DNA of 64,000 nt from Gigaspora margarita (lineage: Eukaryota; Glomeromycota; Glomeromycetes; Diversisporales; Gigasporaceae): contig WTPW01000795.1 in the NCBI GenBank assembly GCA_009809945.1, positions 126,659-190,658 of the forward strand, read 5' to 3'. The position numbers and the translations under genes are program-made. The notes beneath the pieces are model-generated. The model was not told where the DNA came from and ran no database searches. It worked only from the letters and a program-made list of their open reading frames with translations. Position 1 is the stretch's first letter. Each line of letters starts with the position of its first letter. Below, one piece after another: positions 1 through 11,115 of this stretch.

Positions 1-1281
1 TTAAATATAAAACTTTATTAAAAAAATTAGTTTTTAATCTATATTTTAACAACAACTAATCCAATTAAGTTAAAATTTTAACTGTATATTTAGCATATAC
101 ATGGCAAGGCAGTTGCATAGTCAAGCTTCTAAAGTTGCATATTGGTGGCAAAAATAATTTTTTTTAAAAAAAAATATTTTTTTTAATTTTTTTTTTTTAA
201 AAATAGAATTTTTTAAAAAATTTATAATAAAATAAATTTATTATAAAATGACAATAAAAATTATATCAAAACGTAGCTTAGGTCTTTTTTTATTTGAAAT
301 AAAAAAATTATAAATAAATAGCTAATATTGAAAACTTTTATATGCAGAGAAAATAACGTTTAGTTTTTGTATATCTACATTTCGAACTGGCCCATACTAT
401 GTTTTGGATTATCACATGATAAAATATATATCGTAGTTAAAATTAATAAAATAAAATGATATAACTAAAAAAAAGATAAAGTTAATATTCGCCATATATT
501 CAGCATTAAATTTTGTTTCAAAAGCCATAAGTTTATCGGAAATCACTGAAGTAAAAACAGAAAATGAGGCATTTGGATTCATAATCTAAGATTCGTCACC
601 ATCAAATATGTCATTTATATTAGATGTATCCGCTTCCAAAAATAATTCAGTTGGAATTGTTTATTAATTGAGGAAGAAACTGAACAACCGGCAATACTTC
701 TAATAACAATAAATATTATTTGACATATTAAGATAAGTAAAATTATTTTTTAACGTTAGTTCTAATTTATAATAATTTTATCAATAGTTACAACTAGTTA
801 TATCATTTTTATTTTATTAATTTTACTAATTACTACAATATATGATTTATCATGCGTTAAAATCCAAAACATAGCAACGATAAAAGGTTATATCAGCATC
901 ACTAATACAAATGTTATTTTAAGTGCATAGATGACATATTGAAAGATTCATATTACATATGTGAATTGGAAACATTAGGTATACATGAAATTGGAATACT
1001 TATATATTGAGATAATAATGTGAAAAATTTTTATACAAAAAAACTTCTTTACCTTTTAAACTAAAATTAAATTATAAAAGAAATATAAAAGAAATTTATT
1101 TGGATAAATAAACTTATTTTAAAATTGAATATTTTATGTCAACTTTTGAATTAAAAATTTTGCAAAATACATGAATGGTGTTCGGATCTAGACCTAAAGA
1201 TAAGGCCACGCAAAGTTGACACCGGATGAAAATAGCAGAAAAAAATAGATATCAAAAATCGAACAATTGGCACAATTAGGA

Positions 1282-1325
<44 letters not shown>

Positions 1326-1957
1326 GACGGCGAGTAATACAAAACGAAAAAATCAACCACGTATGCCCTAATTATCTGTTGAAAAAATCATTATCTGTTA
1401 TCTATATCTGTTTATAATTCCATTATCCGAATAACTATCTAGAGTATATGTTAATTATTAGACATATATTTCGTACTAGGTAAACCTATAATATAAATTT
1501 TGTGTATCGCAGAATTGTGTTATACAATTTAACTATTAAATCAATACTTGCAAATTGTAAATGCGCTAATTTTAATTTCATGCAAGATAATCCATATAGA
1601 GCAACCTAGGATTGCTCCAGATCACTCCATATATGGAGCAACCTGGGTTTTAAGTAATTACTTAGCTCTGGGTTATTATATATTTCTTGAGATCTCAACA
1701 CACTCTATCTTTAAACTGGAGTATAACCTGGGTTGTTCCAGAATTTTGCTCCAATAACAACTTTAATGGCACATATTACACTCGTGATAAATGCTAATAT
1801 ATATTCTATATTTAGTATGAAAGCTTCATACCAGGGACGGAGTGATATTGAATATTTCACGTAGTGTATAGTTATACTGCAATTTAAATGGCGTTCGTAC
1901 AAAAATCTTGCATCTTATTAGATAAATGCATATGGCGAAGCAAGGATGTGAATACAT
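1..1957. other. AT-rich stretch without a recognisable gene
   Basis: No credible coding frame is seen on either strand; the short open frames here are AT-rich chance frames. It holds an A tract of about 38 bases (1285-1322) and a cluster of short dyads around 1599-1757 built on GAGCAACCTAGGATTGCTC, which recurs in degenerate form as GGAGCAACCTGGG and AACCTGGGTTGTTCC. A stretch at 1165-1430 with repeated TTATCTG/TTATCCG words resembles the stretch at 3060-3160. GTGTTCGGA near 1168 and TCCGAACAC near 3154 are inverted relative to each other, so 1.17-3.16 kb may be one old inverted-repeat element. Confidence 0.5.
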
Positions 1958-2207
1958 GGGGGGTGTCAGTAGAAACCAGGCAAATTGTTTTTAGTAAGTT
2001 TTTTTAAAACTTTAAATTAAAATATCTCGACAACTATTAAACCAAACTTGATAAATTTTTTTTTATATTAATTCTATAACTATATAGAATTAAAATAAAA
2101 AAAATTTTATCAAGTTTGGTTCAATAGTTGTTGAGATATTTTAATTCAAAGTCTAAAAAAAAATTACTTAGAAACAATTTGCCTGGTTTCTACTGACACC
2201 CCCCCCC
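1958..2207. repeat. Foldback element, about 250 bp
   Basis: A near-perfect inverted repeat. The left arm starts GGGGGTGTCAGTAGAAACC and the right arm ends with its complement followed by a run of C. The arms are about 115 bp and meet near TTCTATAACTATATAGAA (about 2070-2095). The inner arm (TATCTCGACAACTATT, then AAACTTGATAAA) resembles the inner arm of the hairpin units at 42480-43560, so the two are probably related hairpin families. No coding capacity. Confidence 0.8.
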
Positions 2208-2422
2208 ACATATAGAAACTTCGCATGTTACATCTTTACATCCGATGAACCTTGCTCCTGTATTTTGTGTCGCATAAAATTGTTAGTCTAACTTTTAAAA
2301 TGCGATACTTGATTCTGTAATAATTTATTTTCTCATAATTGCTGATATTAATTGCCATTACACCAATGTATATACGTATTCTGAAGATCCGATTTTTATT
2401 TCTGTATTATTGATTTTTGATC

Positions 2423-2924
2423 CACTTGACATTATCTATAACAAGTTAGAACACCGAAATCGGAAATGTTGATTTTCCAAGTTCGAATTTACTTTACTAA
2501 ATTTAGCAGCATCAATCATATTAATACATATCAAATATTCACGAGCACATACTTTTAAAAGGTTAGATTCATATACACTCATGCTTTCCAAGCAAGCAAT
2601 TAAACATTTACAGTTCGTACATCGTACGTATAAATATTCACTCAGCCTGTAATTTGAAAATAGCGACGATTAAAAAAAGTATACAACATTTCTCATCACA
2701 TGAACAAAATGATTGGTAAAAATGCACAGGACACTTGTGCTGACGATAATTTTATAATAATAAAAAAATAAAAAAATATATAATTATTATATAAATAAAT
2801 ATATATATATATATACGAGACTCAAAATGGAGTCAATTTGGAAAGAAAGTGTTCAATTATTATCGAAAATCACCTGTCATGAACCATATGAATGGAATGG
2901 TTATAATATCATTGCCAAAATGGA
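2423..2924 (+). repeat. Direct duplication, copy 1 (about 500 bp)
   Basis: Closely similar to 3163-3627, starting at CACTTGACATTATCTATAAC and running into the small open frame at 2827. The copies differ by scattered substitutions and small indels. Copy 2 leads directly into the Sel1-kinase gene, so the unit may be a duplicated upstream region of that gene. Confidence 0.85.
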
Positions 2925-2928
2925 ATAG
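2827..2928 (+). CDS. Small open frame, 33 codons, present in both copies of the duplication
   Basis: Starts ATG (MESIWKESVQLL...) and stops at TAG. The same start and the first 12 residues, then a similar stretch rich in W, H and E, recur at 3530-3637 in the second copy. I do not recognise a family. It could be a truncated first exon of a duplicated gene or a chance frame kept because the duplication is recent. Reading frame conservation is only partial: after about residue 25 the copies are in different frames. Confidence 0.25.
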   Translation: MESIWKESVQLLSKITCHEPYEWNGYNIIAKME

Positions 2929-3162
2929 TAATTGAAATGGATGGACGTACATTTATTGATGAATTAAAAATGCATACTGTATATCAGATAATAACTATTA
3001 ATATATGAATGTCTTAACATTTGATCAATTTCATCATTTCATCGTTTCACCATATACATTAATACAGATTATCTATAGATAATTATCTGAAATTGAAGGA
3101 ATTATCCGGATAAATTATCTGTCGGATAATCCGGATAAAAAATCTAGCAGGTCCGAACACTA

Positions 3163-3627
3163 CACTTGACATTATCTATAACAAGATAGAACACCGAAAT
3201 CGGAAATGTTGATTTTCCAAGTTCGAATTTACTTTACTAAATTTAGCAGCATCAATCATATTAATACATATCAAATATTCACGAGCACATACCTTAAAAG
3301 GTTAGATTCATACACACTCATGCTTTCAAGCATTTACAGTTCGTACATCGTACGTATAAATATTCTCACAGCCTGTATTTGAATAGTGATGATTAAAAAA
3401 AGTATGTAACATTTTCTCATCACATGAACAAAATGATTGGTAAAAATGTACAGGACACTTGTGACTGACGATAATTTTTTTAAAAAAATATAAATATAAA
3501 TAAATAAATATATATATACGAGATTCAAAATGGAGTCAATTTGGAAAGAAAGTGTTCAATTATTATTGAAAATCACCTGGCATGAACCATATGAATGGAG
3601 TGGTTTAATATCATTGCCAAAATGGAA
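3163..3627 (+). repeat. Direct duplication, copy 2 (about 465 bp)
   Basis: Second copy of 2423-2924, slightly shorter because of small deletions, for example within the CAAGCAAGCAATTAAAC segment of copy 1. It ends about 90 bp before the start codon of the Sel1-kinase gene and so supplies that gene's immediate upstream region. Confidence 0.85.
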
Positions 3628-3637
3628 AAATGGATAA
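3530..3637 (+). CDS. Small open frame, 35 codons, second copy
   Basis: ATG to TAA, beginning MESIWKESVQLLLKITWHEP. It lies 82 bp upstream of the Sel1-kinase start codon. It could act as an upstream open reading frame in that gene's leader, or be a leftover first exon. No family recognised; the pairing with 2827-2928 is the only support for it. Confidence 0.25.
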   Translation: MESIWKESVQLLLKITWHEPYEWSGLISLPKWKNG

Positions 3638-3719
3638 AATTGTAGTACATATGCGTTTAAAATTATTTAACCACTGGTTCTGATTTTTGCTTTTTCTCAT
3701 ATTAAAAAAAAAAAATAAG

Positions 3720-5946
3720 ATGAATCAAAATAATTCGGTTTATCATGAAAAATCGACCGATTTAGACCCTTATATCCTTGGATACAATTATGAACATGGT
3801 ATAGGGATAGAAAAGGATGAACATAAGGCATTCGTTTATTATCAAAAATCTGCAGATATGGGTAATTCTAAAGGAATATTTCAAGTTGGGCAATGTTATT
3901 ATTATGGAACCGGAGTTGAAAAGAATGAATACCAGTATTTTATATGTAATAAAAAATGTGCAGAGATGGGGCACGCTCTTGGAACATATAATGTTGGATA
4001 TTGTTATGAAAAAGGAATTGGGGTTGAAAAGGATGAAAATAAAGCATTTATTTATTATCAAAAATCGGCAGAAATGGGACACACTGGTGTAATGTGTGAT
4101 GTTGGAAATTTTTATGCAAATGGAAATGGAGTTGAAAAGGATGACCACAAGAAATTCATTAATTATCAAAAATCTGCAGAGATGGGGGATGCAAATGGAA
4201 ATGGAGTTGAAAAGGATGACCACAAGGAATTCATTAATTATCAAAAATCTGCAAAGATGGGGGATTCTAATGGAATGACCAATCTTGGATATTGTTATGA
4301 AACTGGAATTGGAGTTGAAAAGGATGAACACAAGGCATTTATTTATTATCAAAAATCTGCAAAGAAGGGTAATCATATGGGAATGAATAATGTCGGAGAA
4401 TGTTATCAATTTGGAAAAGGGGTTAAAAAAGACGAAAATAAAGCATTTTTTTATTATCAAAAAGCAGCCGAAAAGAAGAATAATATTGCAATGTATAATC
4501 TTGGAAGATGTTATCAGAATGGAATTGGAGTTAAAAAGGATTTAAAACGAGCATTTGAATTGTATTTGCAATCTGCTAAATTTGGATATGTTGATGGGAT
4601 AAAAAATGTTGGATATTGTTATCGAAATGGTATTGGAACAAAAAAAGATTTAAAAGAAGCAGAGCATTGGTTGCGAATGTAAGTTCTTTTTTTTTAAAAC
4701 AAAATTTTGATTTGAATACTAAATATTGATATAATAATTATAATTAATAGGGAAAAGGACAGATTTCAAGGTAATTGTTTTTCTTTTTTTTTTTTTTTTN
4801 GTTCAGCTTTATATTGCCAAGTCTTTATATTTATTAATTTATAATAAAAAGAAATAGAGAAATTTTCTTATTCTAATATTGATAACAACGTGAAAAAAAT
4901 ATTGAATAACAAAAGGTATCAATTATTATGGATTCCGTACAACAAATTTGAAGATATTAAAGAGATTGGAAAGGGAGGGTTTGCAACAGTGTATTATGCA
5001 AAATGTACACTCCGTTATAAGCTTTCTTGTAATGAATATTCATTCGCAATTAAAAAAATTCATGATCTAGATTTTTTTGACGAGGTAAATATTGAGTTTT
5101 GTTTAGCAATTAAGTTCATGACCGAGATATATATATATATGCTTTTTTTTACAGTTGAAAACATTTTGCGAAATCGGATATAAAAGTCCATCATTCTTGA
5201 GATGCTATGGACTATCGAGAGATGATTTAGGAAATTACATTCTTATTTTGAAATATGCAGAAAAAGGATCTTTACGTGATAATCTTCATGAAGTATCGCA
5301 GATGAAATGGGAAGAAAAATTAAATTTATTAAGCTGCATAACATCAGATCTTGAAGCAATTCATTCGCAAGGATTAGAACATCGAGATCTTCATAGTGGA
5401 AANATTNTGCAAGACGAATTGGATAATGCTTATATTACAGATTTGGGACTCTCTAATGCAAACAATGGAGTGTTCGGTGTTTTACCTTACATGGCACCAG
5501 AGATTTTACAAAGAAACCCATATACTCAAGCAGCTGATATTTATGCTTTAGGTATTCTTATGACGGAAATATCAACAGGAAGAAAAGCTTTTGATGGATA
5601 TAATTTTGATAACGAACTTGCGTTAAAAATTTGTTATGGATTACAACCAACATTTACACCCGGTATTCCTGAATGTTATATTGAATTAGCAAAGCGATGC
5701 ATGGATTTAGACCCGAGAAAACGACCTACTATCCGAGCTATTAATGGTTTAGTTACTTATTGGATTGAAGAAATAGGAATCTTTGATGATGAAAATAAAA
5801 TTAAAAAACAATTTTTAGAAGCTGATAAAACTAAACCTACGATCGAATCACCAAAGCATCCAGATAAAATGTATATCAGTAAACCTATTAATATACGAGA
5901 AATATCGAGTAGATTAGAATCATATGAAATTCCTGATAATTTATAA
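3720..5946 (+). CDS. Sel1-repeat protein kinase, spliced, about 665 residues
   Basis: I infer four exons: 3720-4678, 4751-4770, 4858-5084 and 5155-5946, with GT...AG introns of 72, 87 and 70 bp. The second exon is only 20 nt. The joined frame reads through HWLRM-EKDRFQ-EKF and matches the same joint in the minus-strand relatives. Residues about 20-319 hold eight full Sel1 repeats plus a shortened one. The kinase domain follows, with glycine loop GKGGFATV (about 364), FAIKK lysine (about 392), HRD (478-480), DLG in place of DFG (about 498) and an APE motif. It resembles the TKL-type Sel1 kinases expanded in Glomeromycotina; Sel1 repeats usually mediate protein contacts, so a signalling role is inferred. 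Start: the first in-frame ATG. Two N bases (5403, 5407) fall in the catalytic loop. Substrate unknown. Confidence 0.85.
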
Positions 5947-6461
5947 TTTAAGATGAATTTATTAAAACGTACAAAGGTTTATCAAATGAATTTTATAAAT
6001 TTGAATTTAATAAACTTTGAAAAATCATATCTGACCCTAACGATGGCCAGAATTGCTTGTGAATTTGTGGAGCATACACAGTTGTTATCTCTAAGAATGA
6101 TGTAGAAATATTGTTGTGTGCTTTTTTGAAGTCATATAGAATAATGGAAAGGTGCAGAGGTATCGACTCTGTTTTTACGAAAGAAAGTGATCATCAAGGC
6201 CACCTGAAGAAATCTGTTCATCCGTTTCGTTCCAGACGACAACAAAATTAATTTGAGATTAAGGAAAGTGGTTGATCAGTATAGAGGAGTAGTCCAGAGT
6301 CGTTCTTACTTTGTAAAATAAAGAGACAAAATAAACTTGCTTTCTATTTTTTAATTTTTCTTGTCACAATTTTTTTCAATAATACAAGTTATTTGTGAGT
6401 GATGAAGAAATAAAATCATTGCGTTGTGAAGTAAAAGTCCATAGCATGACCAACTTTTGTA

Positions 6462-6494
<33 letters not shown>

Positions 6495-6689
6495 AATATA
6501 GGTGACAAAAATAGAAAACCCAATATAATAAAAAGAGAATTTCTATCCTAGTAAGTTGCAAGTAAAAGTTACATTCATTGTTTCGCAACCCCTTCTTTAT
6601 CGTCTTCTAAGTATCTGTTTTTCGCTCATTATTTGAAATAATAAATGAGCAAGAAGTTACTTTTGGTATTTTTTTCCGAAATTTACGGT
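5947..6689 (+). other. Intergenic; possible coding relic at 6030-6251
   Basis: After the kinase stop, one frame stays open for about 62 codons (6063-6248, ending TAA at 6249-6251), and the same frame upstream of a TGA (6060-6062) continues to read like protein. Base composition here is less AT-rich than the flanks, which suggests former coding sequence. It has no start codon and I recognise no family. 6252-6689 shows nothing beyond AT tracts. Confidence 0.25.
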
Positions 6690-7085
6690 CATAGCTTTTG
6701 ATTTTCGCGCTTAGAAAGAAAATTTTGGTATCTCTTAAAAGTAGTTTATGATCAAAATAAATTATTAAGTATGCGTTTGATCAAAATATTAAATGTGCTA
6801 AGTGCTGTGACAAAAGGCATAAATTGTTAAAATTTTGTAGTATAGCACTTTAAAACTTGTATTTTCTTATTGATCTTTGGTTTTATCGATTTACGCTTTT
6901 TTTTTGCAGCACCTCCAAATTAAACTACTAAAAAGGGAGGTTCTTAAAGCGGGGTTAATCAAAGTTACGTTTTTTGATATGGTTATGGTTAGTGGCAAAA
7001 ATAATAATTTTTATTTAATCATATAAACTACTTTTTTAAAAAAAAAACAATTTTTTCTTTCTAAGCGCGAAATTTAAAAGCTACG
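6690..7085. mobile_element. MITE-like inverted-repeat element, about 396 bp
   Basis: Arms of about 75-80 bp: 6690-6763 and 7006-7085 are reverse complements with a few mismatches, sharing CTTTCTAAGCGCGAAA and AAACTACTTTT. The 240-bp interior has no coding frame. This is the layout of a non-autonomous DNA transposon. No clear target-site duplication was identified, so the outer limits are approximate. Confidence 0.7.
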
Positions 7086-7653
7086 AATAAGACAGTTTTT
7101 GCTTCTAAGCTAACATTTGTATCATATAATACAACTAGTATTCTTTAATATAACAAAAAATTTTTATTATTTCATACTATCTATTTTTTTTTTCTTCTTT
7201 TTATGCCAAAAAACTTTGAAGTATCTTATTTTGAAATAGCATTTTGAGACTATCAATGGAAATCAAACATGAAATTTAAATAGTTGGCATTCACTTTATT
7301 TTATACATAAACGCATTTTTAATTTATAGTATATATTTAACATTTTAATGTTTTTCTCATCTATCCATTTTATTATTGAATTGTTATAACCCATTTAAAG
7401 ATCTAAAATGAATTTGCTTTTAGACATGTTCGAACTGTTCGAACTCAATAATTACAGATTTTAATACAGTTATACGGCATTTAAATTTTTATTTAGAAAA
7501 TGTAAAGAGGTAGATTCACTTTATTTAATTTTCTAACTAGATATTGATTATAAAATCATGATCACTGTTCCTGGATTTTACTACCATTGTTTGCATTTAT
7601 GTCAGAGTTTCTGATATGTTCAGATATTATTAGTTTAGATTCATTTAGTTCCT
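7086..7653. other. Intergenic, AT-rich
   Basis: No gene, RNA or repeat structure recognised between the MITE and the 3' end of the minus-strand kinase. Confidence 0.5.
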
Positions 7654-8629
7654 TTAAATTTGATCGTCGTCGTGCCATTTTTTAAAATCTTCACAGAGTT
7701 CTTTTGCTGATGGCCGTTTTTCTGGATTTTTATTCCAACATCGTTCCATAAGATTCACATAACATCGTGGTGCTTCGTTGTTAATGGGCGGTCGCAAACC
7801 ATCGAGCATTTTTAAAACATCATTTGATTCATGATAATTCATTACAGGTTTAGTGTACAATACTTTCCACATGATCATGCCGAAAGAATAAATATCAGAT
7901 GCCATAGTAGGTTGTTGTCTGTTTAAAACTTCAGGAGCAACGTAAGATAAACCCCCATAAACTTCACTATCCTTTTGATTCAAATATTGAATTGAAAGGC
8001 CTAGATCCGCAATGTATGCACTATGCAAATTATCTTGCAAAATGTTATCGCTGTGCAAATCTCGATGAATAATGTTTTGAGAATGAATTGATTTAAGATC
8101 AAAAGCTATACTAAATAACAAGTTTAATTATCTTTCCATCTCATTTGTGATATATACTGAAGATTTTGACGCAAGGATCCCTTCGCTGCATAACTTAAAA
8201 CAATATAATTTTCTGTCTTCTCGTTTCTTGATATACCATAACGTTTTATAAACGATGGTTTTCAATTTCGATTTCGCAATACGTTTTTAACTTTTAAAAA
8301 TATTATTTTTAATTAAAAATTTATACAAAAATTAAATTATATCAAATTAAATAAAATACCTCGTTTAAATATTCTTTTTTATAAATTCCTTAAGTGCAAC
8401 AATATAAGTCATCTTAATATAAGACCTCTCAAGTGCGTATTATTCTAGTCCAATTCGCTCTATATACAGTCGCAAAACCACCACTTCCGATTTTTATAAT
8501 ATTTTTAAACTCGTAAGGAAAATAAACTAATATGTATTTATCATCATCTAATAAAATTCTTATATCATCATCAATATTAAGGTCTTTATATTCTGTTTTG
8601 AACATTTCGTGAAATTTACTTTTTTCCAA
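7654..8629 (-). pseudogene. Kinase domain of the TPR-Sel1-kinase gene, frameshifted
   Basis: The C-lobe is intact (7654-8121): HRDLHSDN catalytic loop, DLG, a P+1-loop APE motif, then SDIYSFGM and a terminal RPSAKEL segment. The N-lobe lies at 8429-8629 (IGSGGFATV glycine loop). Between them is an intron in the same place as in the 3720-5946 gene (GTATTTT donor near 8369). The connecting exon (about 8100-8290) is broken by single-base changes: a T missing in the ENPSF equivalent, an A missing in the KDKLN equivalent, and an extra T before the intron. Many of these lie in homopolymers, so sequencing error is possible. Without them this would be a TKL-like kinase. Confidence 0.75.
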
Positions 8630-8639
8630 TAGTTAGCTC

Positions 8640-11115
8640 TCTCAATGTCTATTAGTGTTCCAATACCCTGTCGATAACTATAACTGACATGCCATATTCC
8701 AATAGCATTACCCATCTCTGCAGATTTCTTAAAATATTCGAATGCCTTCTTTTCGTCCTTTTGGCACCGTTTCCAGCTTTATAGCAATTTACAACATGAT
8801 TCATTCCTTGTATAAAACTCATCTCTGCAGATTTTTTATAATATTTGAATGCCTTCTTTTCGTCCTTTTCGACTCCGATTCCTTTGAAATAGCAATCTCC
8901 AACATTATTTATTCCATTAGTATCACCCATCTCTGCAGATTTTTTATAATATTCGAATGCCTTCTTTTTGTCCTTTTCGACTCCGATTCCTTCATTATAA
9001 CAATATTCAACGTTATTTATTCCAACATCACTCATCTCTGCAGATTTTTTATAATATTTGGATGCCTTCTTTTCGTCCTTTTCGACTCCGATTCCATTGA
9101 AATAGCAATATGCGACATTAATTATTCCAACAGCATGACCCATTTCTGCAGATTTTTTAAAATATTCGAATGCCTTCTTTTCGTCCTTTTTGACTCCGAT
9201 TCCTTGTTTATAACAGTATCCAACCTTATTTATTCCACCAACATCACCCAACTCTGCAGATTTTTATAATATTCGAATGCATTCTTTTTATCCTTTTTGA
9301 CTCCGATTCCTTGCTCATAACAGCATCCAAATTAGTTAATCCATAAACATCACCCATCTCTGCAGATTTGTTATAACATTTGAATGCCTTCTTTTCGTAC
9401 TTTTCGACTCCGATTCCATTGAAATAGCAATCTCCAACACTATTGATTCCATTAGTATCACCCATCTCTGCAGATTTTTCAAAATATTCGAATGCCTTCT
9501 TTTCGTCCTTTTCGGCTCCAATTCCTTTGAAACAGAAATCCCCAATATTATTGATTCCTTGGTATCACCAATTTCTGCAGACATTTTATAATATTCGAAT
9601 GCCTTCTTTTCGTCCTTTACGACCCGGTCCCATTTCTATAGCATTATACATCATTAAATATTCCATCAGTATTACCCATCTCTGCAGATTTTTTATAATA
9701 TTTGAATGCTTTCTCTTCGTCCTTTTTGACTCCGATTCCTTCATCATAACAATATCCAACGTTATTTATTTCACTAGCATCACCCATCTCCGCAGATTTT
9801 TTACAATATTTGAATACCTTTTTTTCATCCTTTTCGACCCCCGATTTCATTTCTATAACAATCTTAAACATTATCTATTCCATTAGCATTACTTGTCTCT
9901 GTGGATTTTTTTATAATATTCGAATGCATTCTTTTCGTCCTTTTCAACCCTAATTCCACTTCTATAGCAATATTCAATATTATTTATTCCAATAGCACTA
10001 CCCATCTCTGCAGATTTTTTAAAATATTCGAATGCCTTCTTCTCATCCTTTTCGACTCCGATTCCTTCGAAATAGCAATCTCCAACATTAGTTGATCCAT
10101 AAAAATTACCCATCTCTGCAGATTTTTTATAATATTCGAATGCCTTCTTTTCGTCCTGCTCGACTCCGATTCCTTTGAAATAGCATTGTCCAACATTAAA
10201 TATTGCATGAGCATCACCCATCTCAGCAGATTTTTTAAAATATTCGAATGCTTTCATTATGTCCTTTTCGACTCCGATTCCTTCAGCATAGAAATATCCA
10301 ACGTTGTTTATTCCAACAACATCACTCATCTCTGCAGATTTTTAAAAATATTCGAATGCCTTCTTTTCATCCTTTTTGACTCCGATTCCTTTGAAATAGC
10401 AATGTCCTACATTAAATATTCCACCAACATCACCCATCTCTGCAGATTTTTTATAATATTCGAATGCCTTCTTTTCGTCCTTTTCGACTCCGATTCCATT
10501 GAAATAGCAATATGCGACATTAATTATTCCAACAGCATGACCAATTTCTGCAGAGTTTTTTAAAATATTCGAATGCTTTCTTTTCATCCTTTTTGCTCCG
10601 GTTCCTTCATTATAGCACTATCCAGAATTAAATATTCCATCAACATCACCCATTTCTGCCGATTTTTTATAATATTTGAATGCCTTCTTTTCATCCTTTT
10701 CGACTCCGATTCCTTCATTATAGCAATATCCAACATTAAATATTCCACCATCTCTGCAGATTTTTTATAATATTCGAATGCCTTCTTTTCATCCTTTTTG
10801 ACTCCGACTCCTTTGAAATAGCAATATCCAACCTTATTTATTCCAACAACATCACCCATATTTGCAGATTTTTTTATAATATTCGAATGCCTTCTTTTCG
10901 TCCTTTTCAACGCCGGTTCCATTTCTATAGCAATTTCCAACATTATTTATTCCATCAGCATTACCCGTCTCTGCAAATTTTTTATAATATTCGAATTCCT
11001 TCTTTTCGTCCTTTTCGACTCCGATTCCATTTCTATAGCAATATCCAACGTAATTTATTCCATCAGCAATACCCATCTCTGCAAATTTTTTATGATATTT
11101 GCTTTTTGCTATAGT
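8640..11115 (-). pseudogene. Sel1-repeat array of the TPR-Sel1-kinase gene, about 22 repeats
   Basis: About 22 units of 36 residues (108 bp), consensus GIGVEKDEKKAFEYYKKSAEMG. At least seven frame changes split the array into overlapping pieces, for example near 8765, 9262, 9325, 9560, 9610, 10335 and 10555. The protein continues in another frame each time, so the array was once one exon. Several changes are in the T/A run before TATAATATTCGAATG. The 3' end joins the kinase N-lobe through DIERANYW, but about 11 nt present in the 13372-14371 relative are missing at that joint. Strong repeat identity makes unequal exchange and assembly errors both plausible. Confidence 0.75.

Noticed and set aside
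3762-4460. Long minus-strand open frame opposite the Sel1 repeats
   Set aside because: It is the mirror of the 36-residue Sel1 repeat on the coding strand; its repeats arise only from the coding strand's periodicity.
8742-10770. Plus-strand open frames opposite the minus-strand Sel1 array
   Set aside because: Phe/Leu-rich frames repeating every 108 bp, antisense shadows of the Sel1 coding sequence.
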